NCBI GenBank assembly: GCA_937888895.1
Contig: CALASV010000223.1
Location: 1 to 7,098 of the forward strand
Direction of reading: 5' to 3'
Length of the DNA stretch: 7,098 nt
DNA from: an uncultured Clostridia bacterium
GTDB lineage: Bacteria; Bacillota; Clostridia; Lachnospirales; Lachnospiraceae
Notes under the pieces: generated by a model
Databases searched by the model: none
What the model was told of the DNA's origin: nothing
The model's input: only the letters and a program-made list of their open reading frames with translations
Shown here: piece after piece, positions 1-5,856 of the stretch
Layout of the letters: each line of letters starts with the position of its first letter
Position numbering within the stretch: the stretch's first letter is position 1
Translations under genes and position numbers: made by a program

Positions 1-428
1 TTTCTTCTGTTTATTTCTTTTTCTAATTCTTCCAATGGAATTTCTGCTAAAGAGAATTCTTCTTTTTTGGTATCTGCAATGCTTTCCTTTTTTGCTTCTT
101 TTTTACTCCACAGTTCTTTACAATCATTTAATGTATAAAGATTGCTACTTTTCCCACCATCTTTTCTAGTACGGTTTTGTTTTGTTACAACTCCTTTTTT
201 AATCAGTGCTTTAATTGTTGTTTTAATTTTACTCACACTAATTTTGGTTTCTTTTGCTAAAGTTTGTAAACTTGGAAAACAAGTATTCTCTGAATTACAA
301 TGTTTCTTTAAATAAATGCATACTAATTTTTCATAAGGATTGTCAAGTAATTCACTATCTAATAAATCGTGATAGAGCATTAAAAAAGGGCGTTGTTTTG
401 TTTGTTCATTTGTCATTGTCATTTCCAT
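1..428 (-). CDS. Winged helix-turn-helix (HTH_36-type) protein, N-terminal part, cut by window edge
   Basis: I read an open frame from ATG at 428 down to base 1 with no stop, giving 142 residues; the C-terminus lies outside the window. Residues about 14-48 (FLMLYHDLLD..., then LDNPYEKLVCIYLKKHC) followed by CFPSLQTLAKETKIS (50-64), a recognition-helix-like stretch SVSKIKTTIKALIKKGVV (64-81) and SSNLYTL (94-100) match the layout of the HTH_36 winged-helix domain. That domain is seen in replication-initiator-like and DnaD-like proteins and in some regulators of low-GC Gram-positives. After about residue 105 the protein becomes Lys/Glu-rich and probably forms a linker or helix. The start is chosen because GAGG (437-440) lies 8 nt upstream; ATGs at codons 3 and 5 are less well placed. 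DNA binding is inferred from the fold. Whether it acts in replication, plasmid or element maintenance, or transcription cannot be told without the missing C-terminus. Confidence 0.8.
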   Translation of the reverse strand, partial: MEMTMTNEQTKQRPFLMLYHDLLDSELLDNPYEKLVCIYLKKHCNSENTCFPSLQTLAKETKISVSKIKTTIKALIKKGVVTKQNRTRKDGGKSSNLYTLNDCKELWSKKEAKKESIADTKKEEFSLAEIPLEELEKEINRR

Positions 429-512
429 AATATTTACCTCGGTTAATTTTTTGTTAGAATTTTTTAGATAAATAAGATGTTTAAAGATAGTTAGAAGATT
501 TTTTATGGTAAC

Positions 513-541
513 AGTATACTATATCTATGTCAATTATTCAA
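513..541 (-). promoter_or_regulatory. Candidate promoter of the winged-helix gene
   Basis: On the minus strand TTGAAT (541-536) and TATACT (518-513) are separated by 17 nt, 4/6 and 5/6 matches to the sigma-A consensus. They would start a transcript near 506, leaving a leader of about 78 nt before the ATG at 428. A second possible pair, TTGACA at 533-528 with TACCAT at 510-505 (17 nt), overlaps it. The region is AT-rich, so chance matches are possible. Confidence 0.4.
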
Positions 542-854
542 ATACTTTTTTAAAATTATAGTTAATGAAAAGTAGTAAAAGCTAATATAGATAGAAAGAA
601 TAATATAAATAAAGTTTAATATATTAATATAGTTAAATGACAGCCATAATATGCCCATACTATAGCTTTATTAAAACCATACCCATAGTTTTGACATGGC
701 TATGGGGAAATATATGTTCGATTGATTCACTAAAAATAAAAAATGAGTAAAAAATTGGTTAAAAAAAGAGAAAACCGACCGACGAAAAGAAGAAAAATTC
801 AAAAAAGTCGGCAAATAACAAATAAATCGACAGATGAAAAAAACGAACAAAAAA

Positions 855-887
855 TCCCACTTTACACATTCGCTGTATAAAGTGGGA
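855..887 (-). terminator. Intrinsic terminator after the 154-aa membrane protein gene
   Basis: A perfect 10-bp stem (TCCCACTTTA at 855-864 with TAAAGTGGGA at 878-887) starts 5 nt past the stop codon of the upstream minus-strand gene. On the minus strand it is followed by TTTTTTGTT, a classic U-tract. On the plus strand the tail is ACTTTTTA, so it may also stop transcription weakly in that direction. Confidence 0.9.
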
Positions 888-892
888 ACTTT

Positions 893-1357
893 TTATTCTA
901 CATTTTCTTTTTTTGCAAATTTTGCTTTCATTCGTTTAAAGAAGCCTTGTTTTTCTGGTTTTGTATCTAATGCACCACGGAGTCCTTTGACATCCATAAT
1001 ATAAATACCGTTCATAACAGCTTTTACTTCTTTTTTGACAGGAATTAAATCAAATACTTTAGGGTCACACATTAAGTTAGTCACTTTTGGTCCTATTTTC
1101 GCTTTTACTACAGGAACTTTAGAGTTACGCATATACTTTGGTGTTTGGTCTAATAAGAGTTTTGGGAAACCTGCTTCTTTCATTTTCATCATTTTTTTAT
1201 CAATGACGAGAATTGAATAGGTTTGTGCTCCTGCCCACATTTCTGCTTGTGCTGTTTCTGATTTTTTCTGCATTTTAGTGCCGTAAATGTATAATCCAAT
1301 CAATACTCCGAGCAAGATTATTGCAATTACTAGCACTACAATGAGCCATGGTTTCAT
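893..1357 (-). CDS. Conserved-looking small membrane-anchored protein, function unknown (154 aa)
   Basis: The protein begins with a hydrophobic segment at residues 4-26 (MKPWLIVVLVIAIILLGV...), a likely N-terminal signal anchor, followed by KKSE. Residues about 40-127 form a compact-looking soluble part containing AQTYSILVIDKKMMKMKEAG (44-63), DQTPKYM (70-76), VVKAKIGPKV (83-92) and FDLIPVKKEVKAVMNGIYI (102-120). The tail (133-154) is strongly Lys-rich. I do not recognise a named domain; the soluble part might face the cytoplasm given the positive residues after the helix. The start at 1357 is preferred over an in-frame TTG at 1375 because AGGAG lies 8 nt upstream of the ATG, inside the longer frame. 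The gene is probably transcribed alone, with its own terminator just after the stop. The coding call is strong; the role is not known. Confidence 0.85.
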   Translation of the reverse strand: MKPWLIVVLVIAIILLGVLIGLYIYGTKMQKKSETAQAEMWAGAQTYSILVIDKKMMKMKEAGFPKLLLDQTPKYMRNSKVPVVKAKIGPKVTNLMCDPKVFDLIPVKKEVKAVMNGIYIMDVKGLRGALDTKPEKQGFFKRMKAKFAKKENVE

Positions 1358-1384
1358 AAAAAGTTCTCCTTTCAAAATATACTC

Positions 1385-1414
1385 ATCATAAGTTAGGTTT
1401 GAGTATGTTTTCAG
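1385..1414 (-). promoter_or_regulatory. Candidate promoter of the 154-aa protein gene
   Basis: Minus-strand CTGAAA (1414-1409, 4/6) and TATGAT (1390-1385, 5/6) are 18 nt apart, giving a leader of roughly 20 nt before the ATG at 1357. The -10 lies between the arms of a 7-bp inverted repeat, ATACTCA (1379-1385) / TGAGTAT (1400-1406), which could be an operator. The evidence is pattern only. Confidence 0.35.
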
Positions 1415-1416
1415 TT

Positions 1417-1495
1417 ATGAGCAAGTAACAAAGGAAATGGTTAATCGGGTATTCGTAATTTTTGCTTACTCGTAACCGAATTGCCACTTGCTCAT
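1417..1495. repeat. 79-bp imperfect palindrome with 10-bp perfect ends
   Basis: ATGAGCAAGT (1417-1426) is exactly inverted as ACTTGCTCAT (1486-1495). The inner flanks, roughly 1440-1459 and 1467-1485, pair imperfectly (GGTTAATCGGGTA against TAACCGAATTGCC), so the whole spacer can fold into a long hairpin. Neither side has a U-run, so it is not a standard terminator, although it sits just past the acyltransferase stop codon. It could be a dispersed repeat or MITE-like element, or an mRNA-stabilising hairpin. Confidence 0.5.
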
Positions 1496-1517
1496 TTAGT
1501 TCTTTTATTATAAATAG

Positions 1518-2282
1518 TTAGTGATATTGTTGTTTACGTTGGGAAGGATTCCCTGCAATATATAATTTGTGTCCTTGTAACATTTCTGCGATAATTTCTC
1601 TGCTAAGAACACCAAGTACTTTGCGTTCTTCTGTAGAAAGTGTATCTAAATAAATAGGTTTGCCATATTCAATGACTGTAATCGCTTTCTTTACCCAAGG
1701 GAAAGAATTTTCAAATAAATCGTCTGAACCTGAAATTGCAACAGGAATAACAGGACAATTTGTTTTATGTGCCATTTTAAAAGAGCCTTCTTTGAAAGGA
1801 AGCATTTCTTCTTCGTGATTTCTTGTACCTTCTGGTGCAATAAACATCGAATATCCTTCTTTAATATTTTCGATACCACTTAAAATCGTTTTCATGCTAG
1901 CTTTTAAATCATCTCTGTCTAAAAATAGGCAATTTACTAATTCCATCCACCAACTTAAAAATGGAACTTTTTTCACTTCAATTTTAGCAATAAAACCAGT
2001 AACTGTAGGTAAAGTGCTATATGCTAAAGGGATATCCATTAAACTGCGATGATTAAATACATATAATACAGCAGTATTTTTTGGAACATTTTCTGTACCA
2101 AGTACAATGGTTTTTGTTCCAGAAAAGAACAAGACCACTTTAAAGGCATATTTTACAATTTTTTGTGCAATTACCGAAGTTTGATAACGATATTTTTTTC
2201 GGAAAAGCAATAAAATCAAATAAACTGGAAGTGAAATAATAAAAAATACTATTAAAAAAAGTACAATTAAAATAGTTCTCAT
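1518..2282 (-). CDS. plsC: 1-acyl-sn-glycerol-3-phosphate acyltransferase (PlsC/LPLAT family)
   Basis: This enzyme family transfers an acyl chain to the sn-2 position of lysophosphatidic acid, making phosphatidic acid for membrane phospholipids at the inner face of the membrane. The 254-aa product starts with a hydrophobic segment (residues 3-27). It shows the ordered family blocks: NHRSLMD (77-83, the catalytic H78 and D83 of HX4D), GFIAKIEVKKVPFLSWW (96-112), FLDRDD (120-125), APEGTRN (149-155, the substrate-binding EGTR) and CPVIPVAISG (176-185). Length and spacing are normal for PlsC. The start is ATG at 2282, which overlaps the TGA stop of the carboxypeptidase gene by 4 bases. A GAGGAG site lies 11 nt upstream within that gene, so translation is probably coupled. 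Exact acyl donor and acceptor are not readable from sequence; a related lysophospholipid or glycolipid acyltransferase role remains possible. Confidence 0.9.
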   Translation of the reverse strand: MRTILIVLFLIVFFIISLPVYLILLLFRKKYRYQTSVIAQKIVKYAFKVVLFFSGTKTIVLGTENVPKNTAVLYVFNHRSLMDIPLAYSTLPTVTGFIAKIEVKKVPFLSWWMELVNCLFLDRDDLKASMKTILSGIENIKEGYSMFIAPEGTRNHEEEMLPFKEGSFKMAHKTNCPVIPVAISGSDDLFENSFPWVKKAITVIEYGKPIYLDTLSTEERKVLGVLSREIIAEMLQGHKLYIAGNPSQRKQQYH

Positions 2283-4087
2283 ACTTCATTATTCTCCTCA
2301 TCTGTTGTTTCATCCGTAACTTTGCTAGTATTTTCGGAATCAAAATTATTATTCTCCTCATCTTTTGATTGTTTTGGTACAATAATAATAGGTTTTTTTG
2401 TATCTTCGTTAGCAAAAGTATCTTCTGGTTCTGGCATCAGAGTAGGAGTTAAGGTAGGAGTTTCCGTTTCCGTAGGTATTGGAGTTGGTGTTCCTGTAGG
2501 AATTATAATATCTGTAGGTACTGGTGTTACAGTAGGTGTAGGTGTCATAGTAGGCGTTGGTGGTGTTGTTGGAGCTGGCGTTGGGAGATTACTAACTGCA
2601 ACAGGTAATGTATGGTGAGGTACATAATAGTATTCGGTAGGGAATAATGGGAGATTTGTTGCTGTATCTCTAATAATTTCTCCTGTCGATTCTATTATAT
2701 ACGGTTCATAAAATTTAACAGAACCGTTTGCATTATAAGTTAATTCTCCATTTTTATAATTACGCACAGGTACTTTTAATAAAAGCGAACCATCTGCTAA
2801 AAGGAACTCAGAACCATTACCATCTTTGACAGGTTCGGTATATAAAATTTCTCCTTTGGAATTATAAGCAAGTGTACCATTTGCATTCCAAAGTGGTTCT
2901 AAAAAGACAGGTTTCATATTGGAGTCTAACCATAAGTTTCCACTTGAATCAAAGTATGGTTTTTTATAACAAATTTCTCCTTTTTTGTCAAACATAATAG
3001 TTCCTTTAGAGTTTCTGATTGGTTCTAAATAGAAAGCACTACCATTTACTTTAATACTATTTCCTTTAGAGTCTTTGATAGTTTTTTGGAATAGTGGATA
3101 TCCTGTTTTTGGAGAAACTATCACTGTTCCATCAGAATCATAAAAAAGTTTTCCACCTTTGACATTAGCATACAATTTATAAAATTTTGTTGTAGTTAAG
3201 TCAATTAAAGGAGTATCTTCTAATGCTTCTAACGATTGAGAAGCTGGTTTGCCATAATATTCTTCTAATGTCATATTGTTATTGTAAAGGTAATAGGCAA
3301 GTGGAACACCTACATAACGAATATGCCAAGGTTCATAAGCATATCCTGTAATTTCTTCTTTATCTTTTTGATAACGTAAAATAAATCCAAATCGCCAACA
3401 GTTTTCTTTTAACCAAATTCCTTCTGGTGTAGAAGCAAAACGATTATCTAAAGAAAATCCAATCGATTCACACGAAACATCAATAGCAAGTCCTGTTTGA
3501 TGTTCACTATTACCAGGAGATGCCGAGTAAAGGTTTGTATGACGAATTCCTTTGTTAATCAAATTTGTACCATAAATCTCGTATTGTCGTTCATAAGAAC
3601 GATAACCAGAAATACCATAAATTTCAAATCCTTCTTCTGCTAATGCAGTCTTGTAAAGTTCTTCTAATGCTTCTGCTGCCACACGTTGTAATTTTCTTTT
3701 ATCAGCAGTTTTGCTCGTAAAATTAAAAGGAATGTCTGGTACAACTAAATCTGATGGAGTATAGCCATCAGAAAGAGGATAATCACGATTCACAAGGAAG
3801 GTGGTTGTATTGGTGTCCGTATTCACAGCAACAGGTGCTGGTGGAACCGTTGGAATCGGAGTTGGTGTTGCCGTTGGTGTCGGTGTCGCTGTTGGTGTTA
3901 ATGTAGCGGTTACTTCAGAATTAGAAGTACTTTGCATTGCCTCTGATGTTGGTGTTGCTGGAGAGGAAATTGCTGGACCAGTAGTTGGAGTGTTTGCACT
4001 TACCTTATCAGGAGTGGAACAACCAGTAAGACTAAGGATGGTAGCTGTTAACATAAGCGTCACGGTAGTCAATTTTTTTGATAACAT
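2279..4087 (-). CDS. VanY/M15B-type D,D-carboxypeptidase lipoprotein with C-terminal 21-residue repeats
   Basis: This 602-aa protein is predicted to be a surface lipoprotein that trims the terminal D-Ala from peptidoglycan stem peptides. A lipoprotein signal (residues 1-23) ends in the lipobox LTGC with C23 as lipidation site. A Ser/Thr/Pro-rich linker follows (about 26-88, with TPTATPTP repeats). The peptidase domain (about 128-262) has SGYRSYERQ (160-168), SEHQTGLAIDV (194-204, zinc ligands H196 and D203) and EPWHIRYVG (252-260, catalytic E252, zinc ligand H255), so all M15B key residues are present. Residues 309-486 are a tandem repeat region not typical of VanY proteins. A second Thr/Pro-rich tract (502-555) and an acidic Asn/Glu tail (575-602) end the protein. 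The start has GAGG 6 nt upstream. It lies 61 bp after the phosphoribosyltransferase gene and overlaps the acyltransferase gene by 4 bases. L,D-carboxypeptidase (LdcB-like) specificity is an alternative to D,D. Confidence 0.92.
   Translation of the reverse strand: MLSKKLTTVTLMLTATILSLTGCSTPDKVSANTPTTGPAISSPATPTSEAMQSTSNSEVTATLTPTATPTPTATPTPIPTVPPAPVAVNTDTNTTTFLVNRDYPLSDGYTPSDLVVPDIPFNFTSKTADKRKLQRVAAEALEELYKTALAEEGFEIYGISGYRSYERQYEIYGTNLINKGIRHTNLYSASPGNSEHQTGLAIDVSCESIGFSLDNRFASTPEGIWLKENCWRFGFILRYQKDKEEITGYAYEPWHIRYVGVPLAYYLYNNNMTLEEYYGKPASQSLEALEDTPLIDLTTTKFYKLYANVKGGKLFYDSDGTVIVSPKTGYPLFQKTIKDSKGNSIKVNGSAFYLEPIRNSKGTIMFDKKGEICYKKPYFDSSGNLWLDSNMKPVFLEPLWNANGTLAYNSKGEILYTEPVKDGNGSEFLLADGSLLLKVPVRNYKNGELTYNANGSVKFYEPYIIESTGEIIRDTATNLPLFPTEYYYVPHHTLPVAVSNLPTPAPTTPPTPTMTPTPTVTPVPTDIIIPTGTPTPIPTETETPTLTPTLMPEPEDTFANEDTKKPIIIVPKQSKDEENNNFDSENTSKVTDETTDEENNEV
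2423..2584 (-). repeat. DNA encoding the C-terminal Thr/Pro-rich tract
   Basis: Residues about 502-555 of the carboxypeptidase are almost all Thr, Pro, Val and Ile, built from TPTP and TPTVTP-like steps. At DNA level this is an imperfect microsatellite-like run, seen on the plus strand as GTAGGTGTT and GTTGGTGTT variants. A shorter tract of the same kind encodes residues 62-84 (3836-3904). Such tracts are usual wall-spanning spacers in Gram-positive surface proteins and can change length by slippage. Confidence 0.7.
2630..3163 (-). repeat. Protein repeat region: about eight 20-23-residue units in the carboxypeptidase
   Basis: Residues 338-357, 358-378, 379-399, 400-420, 421-441, 442-463 and 464-486 align as consecutive units, preceded by a more divergent unit at about 309-337. 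The shared pattern is NxxGxLxYxxxGxIxYxEP, for example WNANGTLAYNSKGEILYTEP at 400-419. Each unit looks like a pair of short strands with Gly/Asn turns, suggesting a beta-hairpin array. The units have diverged at DNA level, so this is old protein-level repetition rather than recent duplication. Possible roles are wall binding or spacing; I do not recognise a named repeat family. Confidence 0.75.
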
Positions 4088-4113
4088 TTTATTCCTCGAT
4101 TCTAAAATGATGC

Positions 4114-4141
4114 ATGTCTATGCTTTATGTAGACATAGACA
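4114..4141. other. Intercistronic hairpin with two alternative pairings
   Basis: In the 61-bp space between the phosphoribosyltransferase and carboxypeptidase genes, TGTCTATG (4115-4122) pairs with CATAGACA (4134-4141). Alternatively ATGTCTA (4114-4120) pairs with TAGACAT (4130-4136). On the minus strand it begins 7 nt past the upstream stop codon but is not followed by a clear U-run, so at most it is a weak terminator or an mRNA processing or stability element. Confidence 0.45.
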
Positions 4142-4148
4142 ATAAGAG

Positions 4149-5606
4149 TTATTTATGTTTTTCTTTGTAAATTTTATCCAACAACTCATGTTTTGTGCGA
4201 TATAATCTATCAGAAAGGTCAACATAAACATTTTGTGGATTTACAAAACGCTTTGTTTCATCCCAAAGAGTGTTTAATTCCTTTTGACAATATTCACGAA
4301 TATCCATAACACAAGGAGATTCATAAACACATTCGCCATTTAAGAAAATTGGGACAAGTAATTCACGCACAGTAAATGAATTTGCTGGAAGTGTTGTTTG
4401 TTTCCAAGTTGCTGTTGGGTCAAACAAATGTAATGGCTGATTTTCATCAATATGTTCATCAGCAAAAGCAATTAAATCTGCTTTAATTTTGTTTGTTTCT
4501 TTGTCGTAAATACGAAATACTGTTTTATCACCAGGATTTGTAATTTTCACTGGGTTTTCGGATAACTTAATTTTTGGAATATATTCGTCTTCTTTTTTGA
4601 TAGCAGCTAATTTGTACACACCACCAAACGCTGGCCAATCTTTGGAAGTAATTAAGTTTGTACCAACACCCCAAGTATCAATGGCAGCACCTTGTGCTTT
4701 TAAGCTTTCAATTAAGTATTCATCTAAGTCACTAGAAGCACAGATAGAAGCATCACTAAAGCCTGCTGCATCAAGCTGTTTCTTTGCTTTTTTAGAAATA
4801 TAAGCAAGGTCACCACTATCAAGACGAATACCATATTTCTTAGGCATTTTTCCAGCTTCTTTTAACTCCTTAAATACTTGAATGGCATGAGGTACACCAG
4901 AACGAAGCGTATCATAAGTATCTACTAACAAGGTAACATTGTTTGGATATAACTCGGCATATTTACGAAATGCTGTAAGTTCATCTGGGAAACTCATAAT
5001 CCAACTGTGTGCATGAGTACCAAGTGGTGGAATATCGAATGTTTGCGCAGCAAGTACATTACTTGTACCATTACAACCACCAATGACAGCAGCTCTTGCT
5101 CCTAAAATACCTGCATCTGGACCTTGTGCTCGTCTTAAACCAAATTCCATTACCATATCGCCTTTTGATGCATAACAAACACGAGAAGCTTTTGTAGCAA
5201 TTAAGCTTTGGTGGTTTAACATAGTAAGAATTGCAGTTTCAATAAATTGTGCTTCCATAATAGGAGCAACTACTTTTAACATAGGTTCCATTGGAAACAT
5301 AACACTTCCTTCTGGCATCGCATAAATATCTCCAGTAAAACGGAAGTTTGCTAGATAGGTTAAAAATTCTTCACCAAATACATTTAAAGAGCGTAAATAA
5401 TTGATATCTGCTTCTGAAAAATGTAAGTTTTTTACATAATCAATTACTTGTTGTAAGCCAGCACATACAGCGTATCCAGCCCCACATGGATTTTCACGAT
5501 AAAATGTATCGAAGATAACAATATCTGAGCTGTTATTTTTAAAGTAGCCTTGCATCATAGTTAATTCATAAAAATCAGTAAGTAATGTAAGATTGTGTGA
5601 AATCAT
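4149..5606 (-). CDS. pncB: Nicotinate phosphoribosyltransferase (NAD salvage)
   Basis: The enzyme joins nicotinate to PRPP, using ATP, to form nicotinate mononucleotide, the entry step of the Preiss-Handler NAD salvage route in the cytoplasm. The 485-aa length fits the clostridial/Bacillus-type family. Visible family signatures are the N-terminal LTDFYELTMMQGYF (9-22), FDTFYRENPCGAGYAV (32-47), EFGLRRAQGPDA (154-165), GTHAHSWIMSFPDE (196-209, where by family analogy H200 is likely the phosphorylated histidine), LVDTYDTLRSG (227-237), GIRLDSGDLAYIS (259-271, the PRPP-side motif) and WGVGTNLITS (312-321). The start at 5606 has AGGAG 7 nt upstream, within a strong GGGGAGGAG site. A TATAAT at 5670-5675 (minus strand) could be the -10, but I found no good -35. 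It is probably the first gene of a series with the carboxypeptidase and acyltransferase genes. No NiaR operator was clear. Confidence 0.95.
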   Translation of the reverse strand: MISHNLTLLTDFYELTMMQGYFKNNSSDIVIFDTFYRENPCGAGYAVCAGLQQVIDYVKNLHFSEADINYLRSLNVFGEEFLTYLANFRFTGDIYAMPEGSVMFPMEPMLKVVAPIMEAQFIETAILTMLNHQSLIATKASRVCYASKGDMVMEFGLRRAQGPDAGILGARAAVIGGCNGTSNVLAAQTFDIPPLGTHAHSWIMSFPDELTAFRKYAELYPNNVTLLVDTYDTLRSGVPHAIQVFKELKEAGKMPKKYGIRLDSGDLAYISKKAKKQLDAAGFSDASICASSDLDEYLIESLKAQGAAIDTWGVGTNLITSKDWPAFGGVYKLAAIKKEDEYIPKIKLSENPVKITNPGDKTVFRIYDKETNKIKADLIAFADEHIDENQPLHLFDPTATWKQTTLPANSFTVRELLVPIFLNGECVYESPCVMDIREYCQKELNTLWDETKRFVNPQNVYVDLSDRLYRTKHELLDKIYKEKHK

Positions 5607-5780
5607 ATAAGTTCTCCTCCCCTGCTTTTGTCCTAAGTGTCCTTAAAAGCATTTTGTAATAGCATAATTATTATATAGTTATATTTTTTAGGTAAGATAA
5701 AACACACCTATGCTAATAGCTTATGATAACACAAAATATGGATTTATACAAATAGAAAATTTAATTCGGGGGAGAAACTT

Positions 5781-5816
5781 GTGAGTATAAATAATATGGT
5801 GATAGAAATGAAGTAA
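5781..5816 (+). other. Candidate 11-codon plus-strand mini reading frame with strong RBS
   Basis: GGGGGAG (about 5768-5774) lies 6 nt before a GTG at 5781. The frame reads MSINNMVIEMK and stops at TAA 5814-5816, which is already inside the left arm of a hairpin. This could be a leader-type peptide, a relic start of a lost gene, or chance. No plausible full promoter upstream on the plus strand was found (only TATGAT at 5722-5727 with a weak -35). I do not call it a gene. Confidence 0.25.
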
Positions 5817-5853
5817 GGCGAAATTTGAAAATAGACTACAAATTTCTGCCTTA
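5814..5853. terminator. Hairpin after the DUF1648 gene, possible bidirectional terminator
   Basis: TAAGGCGAAATTTG (5814-5827) pairs with CAAATTTC-T-GCCTTA (5839-5853), a 14-bp stem with one bulged T and an 11-nt loop. It starts 3 nt past the TAA of the minus-strand DUF1648 gene. The minus-strand tail is CTTCATTTC, which is only weakly U-rich; the plus-strand tail TTATTATTATAAT is better. It most likely separates the DUF1648 gene from the phosphoribosyltransferase gene. Confidence 0.6.
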
Positions 5854-5856
5854 TTA

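Larger units (their letters stand above)
429..892. other. 464-bp intergenic gap, no supported gene
   Basis: This AT-rich stretch separates the winged-helix gene from the next minus-strand gene. It holds the promoter region of the former and the terminator of the latter. Between them is an inverted repeat CCCATAG (682-688) / CTATGGG (700-706) with an 11-nt loop, and a purine-rich A/G tract on the plus strand at about 733-855. A 45-codon plus-strand frame (743-880) exists but has no ribosome binding site and runs into the terminator hairpin, so I do not call it a gene. I see no tRNA, riboswitch or CRISPR-like structure here. Confidence 0.6.

Noticed and set aside
690..720. Plus-strand TTGACA at 691-696 as a promoter
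   Set aside because: The best -10 (TATGTT, 16 nt away) is poor and no plus-strand gene follows.
743..880. 45-codon plus-strand frame, very basic (MSKKLVKKRENRPTKRRK...)
   Set aside because: It has no ribosome binding site, its composition follows from an A-rich tract, and its end lies inside the terminator of the opposite-strand gene.
1035..1220. 61-codon plus-strand frame
   Set aside because: It is antisense to the 154-aa membrane protein gene, which has a clear RBS and terminator.
1691..1879. 62-codon minus-strand frame inside the acyltransferase gene
   Set aside because: It lies wholly within the acyltransferase gene in another frame and has no own RBS or recognisable motif.
2140..2415. 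91-codon minus-strand frame across the carboxypeptidase-acyltransferase junction
   Set aside because: It overlaps two well supported genes in another frame and shows low-complexity Ile/Lys/Phe composition with no domain.
2423..2584. Short GTAGGTGTT-like repeats considered as a CRISPR or iteron array
   Set aside because: The units are 6-9 bp with no spacers and are explained by Thr/Pro codons in a coding tract.
2322..2618. 98-codon plus-strand frame rich in Gly-Val
   Set aside because: It is the antisense reading of the Thr/Pro-rich tract of the carboxypeptidase gene (ACC/CCA codons give GGT/TGG-type reverse reading); no independent RBS or domain.
3801..4145. 114-codon plus-strand frame rich in Gly-Val
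   Set aside because: It is antisense to the signal peptide and N-terminal Thr/Pro linker of the carboxypeptidase gene, which has full motif support.
4597..4803. 68-codon plus-strand frame
   Set aside because: It is antisense to the conserved part of the nicotinate phosphoribosyltransferase gene.
5607..5720. Riboswitch or NiaR operator in front of the phosphoribosyltransferase gene
   Set aside because: I could not find a recognised riboswitch core or a clear NiaR-like palindrome; only a tandem 9-bp repeat is visible.
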